Of a DNA stretch of 36,150 bases, positions 1 to 7,172 are shown in pieces. The notes under the pieces were generated by a model. It searched no databases and was not told the DNA's origin. It saw only the letters and a list, made by a program, of their open reading frames with translations. Each line of letters begins with the position of its first letter. Position 1 is the first letter of the stretch. Both the position numbers and the translations under genes were made by a program. The stretch spans positions 1-36,150 of the forward strand of contig WGAQ01000164.1 of NCBI GenBank assembly GCA_015494735.1, read 5' to 3'. The stretch is from Caldifarciminota bacterium (GTDB lineage: Bacteria; Hydrothermota; Hydrothermia; LBFQ01; DSFT01).

Positions 1-944
1 ATAGTATATACGTGGGCAATCCTCTCCTTCGTGTCCTTGTTGACATTCAGGAGTTCCGTTCCGGGCACCACCTTTCCGGAGAAAACGCGGAACACGGACA
101 CCTCACCCATGTGGGGCTCCGCGTAGGTTTTGAAGACTAACGCCGCGGTACTCCCCGTGTCCTCCTGCCTCTCCTCGAAGGAGAGACCGTACTCTCCCAG
201 AAAGTCCAGTAACTCTTTGACTCCAATTCCCCTGGCTGCGTCCGTATAGAGGACCGGATAGAAGAGCCCCTCGTCTATGGCTCTGCGCATGGCATCGTGA
301 ATTTCATCCTTCGATATCTCCTCCCCCTCCAGGAACTTCTCCAGCAGGTTGTCGTCCGTTTCCACGACGGATTCGGTCAATTCGGTGTACTCCTCTTCGG
401 CGTGGGATTTCAACTCGTCTGGAAGGCTGCTCAGGTCTCCGGTGAACAGGTCGAATACGCCCTGAAAGTTCTCACCCTTTCCCATGGGAAGCTGGACGGG
501 ATGCACCTGCTTTCCGAATTTCTCCTTGAGCATCTGGAGCAATTCCTCCGGGTCCTTATCGTAAGATGCCACCTTGTTGATGACGAAGAAGGTGGGAAGG
601 TTATACTTCCTGGCCTCCTCGAAAGCCCTCTCTATGCCCACCTCGATGCCGGTGCTCACATCCACCACTATCAGCATGTTGTCGGCCACGCGGGTGGCGG
701 AGATGAGTTCACCCTCGAATTCGATGAAGCCGGGGGTGTCTATCACCTGGAAGTCGTACCCTCCGTACTTGAACTTGAAGGGCTTGAGCATCATAGTCAT
801 GCCCTTTTCCTTTTCCAGTTCATCGTAATCCAGAAGGGTCCTCTCCGCTCTATCGATTACACCGGCCAGTTTCAAAAATTGGGCTATCAGTGTGGTTTTG
901 CCGCTGCCGGTATGACCTGCCACAACGAAGGTTCTATCTTTCAT
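1..944 (-). CDS. EF-G-like translational GTPase (FusA2 type), 3' end cut by window edge
   Basis: About 314 codons are visible and the frame runs open off the left edge. The P-loop reads GHTGSGKTTL, the form seen in the EF-G-like (FusA2) subfamily rather than GHVDAGKTT of true EF-G. G3 is DTPGFIEFEGE. The last visible part (TELLNVNKDTKERI) matches EF-G domain II. The G4 position reads NKVASYDKD, so the usual Asp of NKxD is missing at the expected place. These proteins bind GTP and act at the ribosome or in a related, poorly defined role; translocation should not be assumed. ATG at 944 is chosen because a TATAAT ends 7 bases before it and there is no Shine-Dalgarno sequence. It lies just after the glycosyltransferase gene on the same strand but has its own promoter. 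Confidence 0.85.
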   Translation of the reverse strand, partial: MKDRTFVVAGHTGSGKTTLIAQFLKLAGVIDRAERTLLDYDELEKEKGMTMMLKPFKFKYGGYDFQVIDTPGFIEFEGELISATRVADNMLIVVDVSTGIEVGIERAFEEARKYNLPTFFVINKVASYDKDPEELLQMLKEKFGKQVHPVQLPMGKGENFQGVFDLFTGDLSSLPDELKSHAEEEYTELTESVVETDDNLLEKFLEGEEISKDEIHDAMRRAIDEGLFYPVLYTDAARGIGVKELLDFLGEYGLSFEERQEDTGSTAALVFKTYAEPHMGEVSVFRVFSGKVVPGTELLNVNKDTKERIAHVYT

Positions 945-957
945 GCGGGTAATTATA
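945..957 (-). promoter_or_regulatory. Leaderless promoter -10 of the EF-G-like gene
   Basis: TATAAT on the minus strand (957-952), then 7 bases, then ATG at 944. The hexamer contains the TAA stop codon (955-953) of the upstream glycosyltransferase, so coding and promoter sequence are fused. No clear -35 was seen. Confidence 0.65.
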
Positions 958-2068
958 AAGGAGTGGACTTCGAGAATTCGGCGAATTTTTCCCTCACCAG
1001 TTGCTCGAACTGGCTCCTGAATCTTTCCGCAGAGAACCTGCGTGCATGACGGGATATGTACTCGGGGTCGAAGGTCAATTTTTCGAATTCCTCCACCGCC
1101 TGAATTATGGCCTCTGGGGTCTGGTAGTAGAAGAATATGCCGGTCCTGTTCTTCTCCACGGATTCCATGGCTCCCCCTCTGCCGTATGCTATCACGGGGG
1201 TTCCCGCCGCCTGCGCTTCAACCGGCACTATCCCGAAGTCCTCCTTGGCGGCGAATATCAGGGCCCTCGCCTTCTGTATGAGTCTCACGAGTTCCTCATC
1301 GGGAACGTATCCCAGAACCTCTATGTTGGAATGTCCCTTTGCAATGCGCCTGATTTCCCCCAGCTGGGGGCCTCCCCCTGCCACGATGAGTCTCTTCGAA
1401 GGCATCCGGGTGAAGGCCTGAACGATTATGTCCATCTTCTTGTATGGCACGAGACGGGAAACGGCTATGTAGTAATCTTCCTTCTGCTTTTCCAGAGGGA
1501 ATTTCTCCACATCGACCGGTGGATATATGACGGTGGCCTTTCTTCTGTAAACCTTTTCTATGCGCCGGGCCACGTATCTGGAATTGGAAACGAAGTGGTC
1601 CACCCTTATGGCTCCGGTGGCATCCCATATCCTGATTTTGTGGAGTTCCCGGCTCGCCCAGTGGCGCAGGAGGGGGTTGACCTGCTTCATATACTCGTGG
1701 AACATGTCCCATGCGTATCTCATCGGAGTGTGAACGTAGGAGATATGCAGTTGCTCCGCTGAGGTGAGGATGTTCTTCGCCACGGAGTGGGAGGAAGAGA
1801 TGACCAGGTCATAACCCGTTACGTCCAGACTTTCGATGGCATGCGGGAAGAGGGGAAGGAGTTTCCTGTAGAAGTTCTGAATCCCGGGAATTCGCTGGAG
1901 ATAAGAGGCGTTAACCTTGTAATGGGGAATGCCGAGTTTGTCCAGACTGCTTCTCCTGTAGAACATGGTGAAGACATCGGCATCGGGAAAGATTCGGAGG
2001 ATTTCCCGGAGGACCCTTTCGGAGCCGGCTATATCCACTATCCAGTCGTGGACGACTGCTATCTTCAT
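953..2068 (-). CDS. GT4-family glycosyltransferase
   Basis: 371 residues, the normal length for a GT-B fold family 4 retaining glycosyltransferase. The N-terminus MKIAVVHDWI is the first Rossmann strand. HTPMRYAWD (113-121) is a signature of group 1 transferases of polysaccharide clusters. The C-terminal half has GGGPQ (231-235) and the EX7E donor-binding motif (E276-E284), followed by AAGTPVIAYGRGG. It should transfer a sugar from a nucleotide-sugar donor to a glycan or lipid acceptor on the cytoplasmic face of the membrane. Acceptor and sugar cannot be told from sequence. There is no surrounding polysaccharide cluster, so it may act in a general cell-envelope or glycolipid role. Confidence 0.9.
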   Translation of the reverse strand: MKIAVVHDWIVDIAGSERVLREILRIFPDADVFTMFYRRSSLDKLGIPHYKVNASYLQRIPGIQNFYRKLLPLFPHAIESLDVTGYDLVISSSHSVAKNILTSAEQLHISYVHTPMRYAWDMFHEYMKQVNPLLRHWASRELHKIRIWDATGAIRVDHFVSNSRYVARRIEKVYRRKATVIYPPVDVEKFPLEKQKEDYYIAVSRLVPYKKMDIIVQAFTRMPSKRLIVAGGGPQLGEIRRIAKGHSNIEVLGYVPDEELVRLIQKARALIFAAKEDFGIVPVEAQAAGTPVIAYGRGGAMESVEKNRTGIFFYYQTPEAIIQAVEEFEKLTFDPEYISRHARRFSAERFRSQFEQLVREKFAEFSKSTPL

Positions 2069-2088
2069 GAAAGTGGGGAAATTTTATA
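2069..2088 (-). promoter_or_regulatory. Promoter -10 of the GT4 gene, short leader
   Basis: The minus strand reads TATAAAAT at 2088-2081, 12 bases before ATG 2068. This is slightly too far for a strictly leaderless start and suggests a leader of about 5 nt. No Shine-Dalgarno sequence is present. Confidence 0.45.
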
Positions 2089-2298
2089 GGGGAGCGGGAT
2101 TTCAACCGGAGCAATCTCCGACCTTCGGACATGGTGGGGATGGTTAAGAAAAGCAGGGATAGAGGCAGAACTTTATCTACTGGCTAATCTCCATGTCTTA
2201 ACCTGATTGCGATTCAGTCCCTTCGTAAGCCTTCCTTTTTCAATACTGTCCGGATTTTTATCCGGAGTTGTCTCCCTACAGCTGATGCATCCATCGTT
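2089..2298. other. Divergent intergenic region with inverted repeats and a shared 17-bp motif
   Basis: This gap separates the GT4 gene (-) from tatA (+). It holds the 17-bp motif at 2117-2133 that recurs upstream of ccmE, an 8-bp inverted repeat GGTTAAGA/TCTTAACC (2142-2149 with 2196-2203), a small hairpin CGGAG-caat-CTCCG near 2108-2120, and a perfect 7-bp hairpin at 2249-2266. No convincing coding frame was seen. It could hold regulatory sites or a small structured RNA. Confidence 0.4.
2249..2266. other. Perfect hairpin upstream of tatA
   Basis: TCCGGAT, loop TTTT, ATCCGGA: a 7-bp perfect stem with a 4-base loop. It lies 33 bases before the tatA -10 box and is not followed by a long T run, so it is not a textbook terminator in either direction. 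Confidence 0.5.
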
Positions 2299-2311
2299 TA
2301 TACTTTTGGCC
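2299..2311 (+). promoter_or_regulatory. Leaderless promoter -10 of tatA
   Basis: TATACT (2299-2304) followed by 7 bases and ATG 2312. There is no Shine-Dalgarno sequence. Confidence 0.6.
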
Positions 2312-2473
2312 ATGCTGGGAACGCAGGAGCTTCTAATCATTCTTTTGATTATCCTGATTCTCTTCGGCTCCTCCAAACTTCCGCAACTAGCGAGGGGTCT
2401 GGGAGAAGCCATAAAGGAGTTCAGGAAGGCTTCCAGAGATGAAGGCGGTGATTCAGAGGGTAAAGAGGGCTAA
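2312..2473 (+). CDS. tatA: Twin-arginine translocase subunit TatA/E
   Basis: 53 residues with the whole TatA plan: a short N-terminal membrane helix (ELLIILLIILILFG), the hinge FGSSKLPQLARGLGEAIKEF, an amphipathic helix, and a short acidic/basic tail. TatA oligomers form the translocation path for folded proteins bearing RR signal peptides. No tatC or tatB is in this window. The upstream in-frame extension to 2207 is rejected because it lacks TatA character and because a -10 box sits 7 bases before ATG 2312. The 3' end overlaps dtd by 35 bases in another frame, which implies co-transcription. Confidence 0.9.
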   Translation: MLGTQELLIILLIILILFGSSKLPQLARGLGEAIKEFRKASRDEGGDSEGKEG

Positions 2474-2861
2474 AGTGGGTCCGGAGGAAATCGGTGAGGG
2501 CCTCCTTGCTCTGGTGGGGCTGGAGGTGGGGGATGATGTCGAAAAACTCAGGAAGTTCGCAAGGAAACTGGTGAGGTTGAGAATCTTCGAGGATGAGAAT
2601 GGCAAACTCAATCTATCGGTGGGGGATGTGGGAGGGGAGATACTGGTGGTTTCCAACTTCACCCTCGCCGGAGATGTGAGGAAGGGCAACAGACCATCGT
2701 TTGCAAAAGCCATGCCGGCCGATGAAGCCCGTGGTATGTTCGAAAAACTGGTCGAAATGCTCCGGAGCGAATATCCCCATGTGAAGACGGGACAGTTTCG
2801 GACCTACATGGAGGTGGAACTGGTTAATGCGGGTCCGGTCACCATCATTTATTCTGATTAG
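2439..2861 (+). CDS. dtd: D-aminoacyl-tRNA deacylase
   Basis: 140 residues, standard for Dtd. It opens with the canonical MKAVIQRVKRAKV. The two active-site strands are present as VSNFTL (usually SQFTL) and NAGPVT (usually NxGPVT), the latter carrying the Gly-cisPro pair that gives the homodimer its chiral proofreading. The enzyme removes D-amino acids (and Gly) mischarged on tRNAs. It overlaps tatA by 35 bases at its 5' end and the lipoprotein gene by 35 bases at its 3' end. Because the canonical Dtd start is fixed by homology, the first overlap is real. No separate promoter is visible, so it should be read from the tatA transcript. Confidence 0.93.
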   Translation: MKAVIQRVKRAKVGPEEIGEGLLALVGLEVGDDVEKLRKFARKLVRLRIFEDENGKLNLSVGDVGGEILVVSNFTLAGDVRKGNRPSFAKAMPADEARGMFEKLVEMLRSEYPHVKTGQFRTYMEVELVNAGPVTIIYSD

Positions 2862-3585
2862 TGTTTCTCTTATCCTCGGAGCGTGCTCCCGCGGAAATGC
2901 CCCCTTTTTCGAAGGCTATGGATGCTTCGTCAGTGTCGAAAAGGTGGACACCTTTTACTGCAGGTATGTGGATAGCCTCCGGCTGGACAGTTCAATGGTT
3001 TTCGGAGATGATTTGAAGATGCTCTATGTGTACTGCCTGGATGGAAAGAGCGTATTCGTAAAGGAGGGCTCCAGCTGGATGGTGGACTATGTCAATTCAT
3101 GCATATTTTCCAGGGGCAGGGCGATGGAGGCACCCGGATTTCCGGTAAAACCCCGATTCTACAGATTGCTGGAAGAAGCCCGCGGGAAAGAGGAATTGAT
3201 TTATCTGGCGGATATGCTGGAGAGGAAGTCCTACTGCAATTACTTCCACTTCTATTACCCGGACAGGGTGGATTTCTACAGGAGGGTTATACGCTTCAGG
3301 ATGGCTGTGGAGGAGATGAAGACGGGGAATTACAGCGAATCCCTGAGGATTCTTGCGTCCCTTTCCAGGAGTGAGGATTTCCGTATAAGATTCATCGCCG
3401 ATGTGCTCAGGGATACCATCATGAGAAGGCTGGGTCAGGAGGTCAAACCCAGACCGGTGAGGGTGAACATGGAAAAGGATACTCTGATCAGGGTTCCGGT
3501 GTGCGAGATGGATTTTCCCGAAACGCTGGTGGTCCACGATGGAATACTCGTCCGGTGGAAAACGCCCATAATTCCCGACTTCTGA
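2827..3585 (+). CDS. Predicted lipoprotein of unknown function
   Basis: 252 residues. The N-terminus MRVRSPSFILISVSLILGAC is a classic lipoprotein signal: basic start, hydrophobic core and the lipobox LGAC with Cys20 as the predicted lipidated residue. The rest is a soluble, mixed alpha/beta sequence with several Cys, Tyr and Phe and no domain I recognise. A helical stretch (residues 100-200) could be TPR-like, but that is a guess. The start overlaps dtd by 35 bases and is supported by the signal peptide. It is the last gene of the tatA-dtd unit. Confidence 0.75.
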   Translation: MRVRSPSFILISVSLILGACSRGNAPFFEGYGCFVSVEKVDTFYCRYVDSLRLDSSMVFGDDLKMLYVYCLDGKSVFVKEGSSWMVDYVNSCIFSRGRAMEAPGFPVKPRFYRLLEEARGKEELIYLADMLERKSYCNYFHFYYPDRVDFYRRVIRFRMAVEEMKTGNYSESLRILASLSRSEDFRIRFIADVLRDTIMRRLGQEVKPRPVRVNMEKDTLIRVPVCEMDFPETLVVHDGILVRWKTPIIPDF

Positions 3586-3705
3586 GAGTACTGACCCTTT
3601 CCCCTTCATAATTCCCTGGTTCCCCGCAGTTTTGCCCCTACATGCTTTCCTCTTATTCACCTACGTCGCAATCCATGGCTCTTTCCATCGCGTGAACGCG
3701 TGCGA

Positions 3706-3728
3706 AAACCCATCATGCCTGTGGGTTT
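3706..3728 (+). terminator. Hairpin, possible terminator after the tatA-dtd-lipoprotein unit
   Basis: AAACCCA, 9-base loop, TGGGTTT, followed by ATTTTC. A smaller hairpin CGCG-tgaa-CGCG lies just before it at 3690-3701. The stem is 7 bp and the T tail is short, so it would be a weak intrinsic terminator. It ends 17 bases before the permease -10 box. Confidence 0.4.
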
Positions 3729-3745
3729 ATTTTCTCGTCTGGGGG

Positions 3746-3763
3746 TATAAACTTACCCGGTCC
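3746..3763 (+). promoter_or_regulatory. Promoter -10 of the permease gene
   Basis: TATAAA (3746-3751) lies 12 bases before ATG 3764, giving a very short leader without a Shine-Dalgarno sequence. Confidence 0.45.
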
Positions 3764-5077
3764 ATGAAAGGTGGAAAGATTGGCCTGTGGGAAGCAGTTT
3801 CCATGGCTGTGGGCACCATGATAGGTGCCAGCATATTCTCCATATTGGGCGTGGGGGCGGAGATATGCTCCAGCAATCTTCCGATAGCCTTTCTCCTGTC
3901 CGCTATTTTCTCCCTCTCCGTGGCTTACTCGTATGCCCATCTGGGCTCCCGATTCGTCTCCAATGCGGGTCCCATAGAATTCATCGTGAGGGGTATTGGT
4001 GATGGGGTGATTGCGGGGGCTCTGAGCCTTCTGATGTGGTTCAGCTATGTGGTTTCCATTTCCCTGTTTGCAAAAGCCTTTGCCGGATACTTCCTTGCCC
4101 TCGTGGGTCTGAAGATTTCTCCTCTGGCGATGGGGGTGGTGGAAGTCCTGGTGGTGGCCTTCTTTACAGTCCTCAACTTCTTCGGCTCCAGGGCCGTGGG
4201 TAGAGCAGAGTTCTGGATAGTGCTCGTCAAGCTGTCGATTCTCCTCTTCTTCGTCGTGGTGGGGATATGGAGCATAAATCCGGATTATCTGAAGCCCCTT
4301 ACGGATTCCGGACACGTGAGGGACACCTTCTATGCGGCATCGGTTCTATTCCTCTCCTATATGGGCTTCGGTCTGATAACCAATGCTTCCGAAAACATGG
4401 AGAATCCGGAAAAGAATGTGCCCCGGGCCATTTACATAAGCATAGGCATAGTTTCCCTCGTCTATATCTCGGTGGCCGTGGTATCTCTCGGAAATCTCGG
4501 AGTCGAGGGGCTGGTCAGGGCCAAGGAGTATGCGCTGGCCGAAGCCGCCAGGCCCTTTCTGGGGGAACTGGGTTTCGTTCTGGTGTCCATCGGTGCCCTC
4601 TTCTCCACTTCATCCGCCATCAACGCCACCCTCTACGGTGGAGCCAACGTGGCCTATGTTCTCGCCAAGAAGGGATACCTCCCCGATACCTTCGAGAGGA
4701 AGGTGTGGTTTCAGGAGCCCGAAGGCCTCTACATAACTTCCATTTTGAGCCTCTTCTTTGCCCTGTTCTTCGACCTGGGGGGCATATCCTCCATAATCAG
4801 TTTCACCTTCCTCATTCTCTACGTTTTCGTCATAGCATCCCATTACCGGCTTCGCGCACAGGCCGGAGGCAAATCCTTCCTGATACTCCTGAACTTCGTG
4901 GTCATACTTGCAGTCTTCTTCACCCTCATAGCCTACCAGTGGAATCAGAGCAGGGAGAGCTTCTACGCGAGTATAATCGTGACATTTCTGGCTCTGCTCA
5001 TCGAATTCATCTACAGGAAGACTTCGGGGAGAAGGATAAAGGGCCGGGTTGCCAGCAGGGAGACCGATTCCGGGTGA
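3764..5077 (+). CDS. APC-superfamily amino-acid permease
   Basis: 437 residues from ATG 3764, with about 12 hydrophobic segments as expected for an APC transporter. The first helix carries VGTMIGASIFSILG, the glycine-rich unwound segment that binds the substrate carboxylate. YMGFGLITNASENMENPEKNVPRAI matches the conserved region after helix 6. It should import an amino acid by proton or ion symport, or exchange it; the substrate cannot be read. An in-frame extension to 3632 exists but runs through the hairpin and the -10 box and lacks permease character, so 3764 is preferred. It stands alone between two promoters. Confidence 0.9.
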   Translation: MKGGKIGLWEAVSMAVGTMIGASIFSILGVGAEICSSNLPIAFLLSAIFSLSVAYSYAHLGSRFVSNAGPIEFIVRGIGDGVIAGALSLLMWFSYVVSISLFAKAFAGYFLALVGLKISPLAMGVVEVLVVAFFTVLNFFGSRAVGRAEFWIVLVKLSILLFFVVVGIWSINPDYLKPLTDSGHVRDTFYAASVLFLSYMGFGLITNASENMENPEKNVPRAIYISIGIVSLVYISVAVVSLGNLGVEGLVRAKEYALAEAARPFLGELGFVLVSIGALFSTSSAINATLYGGANVAYVLAKKGYLPDTFERKVWFQEPEGLYITSILSLFFALFFDLGGISSIISFTFLILYVFVIASHYRLRAQAGGKSFLILLNFVVILAVFFTLIAYQWNQSRESFYASIIVTFLALLIEFIYRKTSGRRIKGRVASRETDSG

Positions 5078-5132
5078 GGTGAGCGTATGCTCCATCTTCC
5101 ATTTCGCATCCTGCGTCCCTGTTGAAGCCCTT

Positions 5133-5144
5133 TAAACTTTGCTT
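5133..5144 (+). promoter_or_regulatory. Leaderless promoter -10 of the six-gene operon
   Basis: TAAACT (5133-5138), 6 bases, ATG 5145. No Shine-Dalgarno sequence and no clear -35. Confidence 0.6.
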
Positions 5145-5483
5145 ATGCGCTGGCCCAACTGGCAACATAGACATCAATTCAACGATTATCACATTAATCG
5201 GTTTGCCCCTGAAGAGGGCGGGGTATTCTACATATTCGTGGAAAATCCCGACTACGATACCTGCACGGACATCCTCTACGTCGGATACGCGGACAACATA
5301 AAGGAGGCCCTTCTGAAACTCTACGATGGCTCCGATAAGTGCGTGTATGCCAATCTGAAGGATGGAATAAGGCTGATGTTCTCGTACATGAAGGCCGCCA
5401 ATCCGGAGAGATTCTTCAATCAGGTCATGACCAGTTACTATTCCAGGTGCAACGATAATCCTCTGTGCATGAGGGATAGATGA
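5145..5483 (+). CDS. Small protein with a GIY-YIG-like fold, catalytic residues apparently lost
   Basis: 112 residues. The pattern APEEGGVFYIF (21-31) followed by ILYVGYADNIKEALL (43-57) resembles the two GIY-YIG strands and the following helix (GVYxI ... LYVGxxxNLxxRL). The usual catalytic Arg of the helix is replaced (NIKEAL) and no later catalytic Glu is obvious, so nuclease activity is unlikely. The C-terminal SRCND resembles short non-catalytic GIY-YIG-like proteins I recall, but this is from memory. First gene of a tightly overlapped operon (ATGA with the next gene at 5480). The start at 5145 is set by the -10 box 6 bases upstream. Confidence 0.6.
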   Translation: MRWPNWQHRHQFNDYHINRFAPEEGGVFYIFVENPDYDTCTDILYVGYADNIKEALLKLYDGSDKCVYANLKDGIRLMFSYMKAANPERFFNQVMTSYYSRCNDNPLCMRDR

Positions 5484-6058
5484 AGAGGTTGATATTCATC
5501 TCCTTCCTGGCAGGATGTGCCTCCCTGGTGGACAGGGAGGCGTCCAACTACATACCCTTTCCCCGGTACGAAAGGTATATTTACCAGGACCCGGATAGCA
5601 ACATATTCGTGGTGAGCGTCTCCACCCCGGAGTCTCTCTATGCCGCTCTGGACTGGCAGGGGGTGGTGGAGTATCTGAAGTACGATGGGGACTGGGTCAG
5701 TGTGTACAGGAAGGTGGAGTACTCCCTCGGGGGAAGCAGGGTGGTGGCCTATGAGGGGTATATCCCGTACTATCCCTATCCATTCGTGGACAACTATCGC
5801 AATACTTTCTCCTACTCCGGGAACGGAGTAGATTTGCAGGTCGTGTGCAGCGTGTCCCTTCTCGATGACCTCAGGTATGGGGTGGAGGTTATGTACAGGG
5901 AATCCACTCCGGAAGGTAGAAGGAGCTTCTACCGCATGTTCGTCTTCGCTCCGGATACTGGAATAGTCGAGGCTGTTCTGGGACCGGACACCTCCGTGAT
6001 ATCCGGCGATACCATCGTGACCGATGTCAGGAATCTGCACCTCATCGGAATGGAATGA
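5480..6058 (+). CDS. Predicted lipoprotein of unknown function
   Basis: 192 residues. MKRLIFISFLAGC is a short lipoprotein signal with Cys13 as the predicted lipidation site (LAGC). The mature part is rich in Tyr, Asp and beta-prone segments and has no domain I recognise. It overlaps the previous gene by ATGA (5480-5483) and the amidotransferase gene by ATGA (6055-6058), so translation is coupled. Two genes on lies an LptC-like gene, so a periplasmic or outer-membrane role in envelope assembly is a reasonable guess only. Confidence 0.7.
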   Translation: MKRLIFISFLAGCASLVDREASNYIPFPRYERYIYQDPDSNIFVVSVSTPESLYAALDWQGVVEYLKYDGDWVSVYRKVEYSLGGSRVVAYEGYIPYYPYPFVDNYRNTFSYSGNGVDLQVVCSVSLLDDLRYGVEVMYRESTPEGRRSFYRMFVFAPDTGIVEAVLGPDTSVISGDTIVTDVRNLHLIGME

Positions 6059-6702
6059 AATACCTGATAATTCAGCACGTGGATTACGAGTCTCCGGGTG
6101 TCATACTGGACTGGCTCCGGGAAGGGGGTCATGAATACCGCATCCTGCGCCCGGATGTGGAAGTGTTCCCCCCACCGGAGGAATTCCATCGTCTCATCGT
6201 GATGGGGGGCCCCATGGGGGCGAATGATGATGATAGATATTCGTGGCTCGGAAGGGAGAAGGAGTTCATCCGGGATTTTCTGAATTCGGGAGGGAAGGTC
6301 CTGGGTATATGTCTGGGGGCTCAACTGATTGCAGGTGTTCTGGGGGCGGAGGTCCATGGAGGGGTGTGCGATGAATTCGGATGGAAGGATGTGAAGCTCA
6401 CATCGGATGCCCTCCATTCCCGATACTTTCACGATTTTCCTGAATCGTTTCCCGCCTTTCACTGGCACTCGGATGCCTTCGATATTCCGGAGGGGGCATT
6501 GAACCCGGCATCCACGGACGAGTGTCCCAATCAGGTTATAGAGACCGAAAGGGCTCTGGGACTCCAGTTCCATCTGGAGATGACGCCCCGGATGGTGGAA
6601 GAGGCAATCGGAATTACCGGGAGGGACGCGGGTCCCATCCCCGATGGAAGTGTTTTCGAAAGGATGAGGGGATTGATGTTTAAAATTCTCGAGAGGTTAT
6701 GA
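6055..6702 (+). CDS. Class I glutamine amidotransferase (GMP synthase-like, stand-alone)
   Basis: 215 residues, a complete type 1 GATase domain. The nucleophile elbow is GICLGAQ with Cys86; the other triad residues are His173 and Glu175 in QFHLE. VMGGPMGAND (49-58) forms the oxyanion region and FHWHSD (135-140) is typical of the stand-alone GMP-synthase-like branch. These enzymes release ammonia from glutamine, or act as related hydrolases; the true substrate of this branch is usually unknown. No synthetase domain is fused or adjacent, so it is not a guaA gene. It is coupled by ATGA overlaps on both sides within the six-gene operon. Confidence 0.88.
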   Translation: MKYLIIQHVDYESPGVILDWLREGGHEYRILRPDVEVFPPPEEFHRLIVMGGPMGANDDDRYSWLGREKEFIRDFLNSGGKVLGICLGAQLIAGVLGAEVHGGVCDEFGWKDVKLTSDALHSRYFHDFPESFPAFHWHSDAFDIPEGALNPASTDECPNQVIETERALGLQFHLEMTPRMVEEAIGITGRDAGPIPDGSVFERMRGLMFKILERL

Positions 6703-7172
6703 TGTGGATTTTTCTCCTCGCTCCGGATGATAGCATTCCGAAATTCGAGCAGATGCTCGTGAATTCCTACATCCTCTCCACCCATAAGGGTCATTACAGG
6801 TGGAAGATGGAAGCGGACACCATATACGATTACGGAAAGACCTATATGGTTTACGGATTGAAGCTCTTGTTCTTCGAGGGGGACAGGGTCAGCAGTACGA
6901 TAGTGGCGGATTCGGGCCTCATGGACAGGAATACCCGGAATATGAAGGCGATGGGAAACGTTCTGGTCGTGACCTACGACAGCATAAGTTTGAGCACCAA
7001 CTTGCTCATGTGGGATGAGCGAAGGGACAGGATATTTACGGATGATACCGTGGAAATCGTACAGGGGGACAGGCTCCTGCGGGGGATAGGATTCGAAAGC
7101 GACCCTTCCCTTCAACACATAGTCATAAGGAGACAGGTGTATGGAGAGGGAAGAGAAAGAATTTCTCGATAG
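6699..7172 (+). CDS. lptC: LptC-like LPS export protein
   Basis: 157 residues. The repeating beta pattern with GLKLLFFEGDRVSSTIVADSG, AMGNVLVVTYDSISLSTNLLMWDERRDRIFTDDTVEIVQGDRLLRGIGFESD is the OstA/LptC jellyroll signature: AdsG, GNV, T..L.W and a GxG near the end. LptC links the inner-membrane LptB2FG transporter to the LptA bridge. The N-terminus (MMWIFLLAP) is hydrophobic but very short for a membrane anchor. The start (6699, ATGA overlap with the amidotransferase gene) may therefore be right with a weak anchor, or the protein may be an LptA/LptC relative. The 3' end overlaps the next gene by 32 bases. Confidence 0.65.
   Translation: MMWIFLLAPDDSIPKFEQMLVNSYILSTHKGHYRWKMEADTIYDYGKTYMVYGLKLLFFEGDRVSSTIVADSGLMDRNTRNMKAMGNVLVVTYDSISLSTNLLMWDERRDRIFTDDTVEIVQGDRLLRGIGFESDPSLQHIVIRRQVYGEGRERISR

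Noticed and set aside
297-1049. 250-codon plus-strand frame opposite the EF-G-like gene
   Set aside because: The minus strand carries clear GTPase motifs over the same bases.
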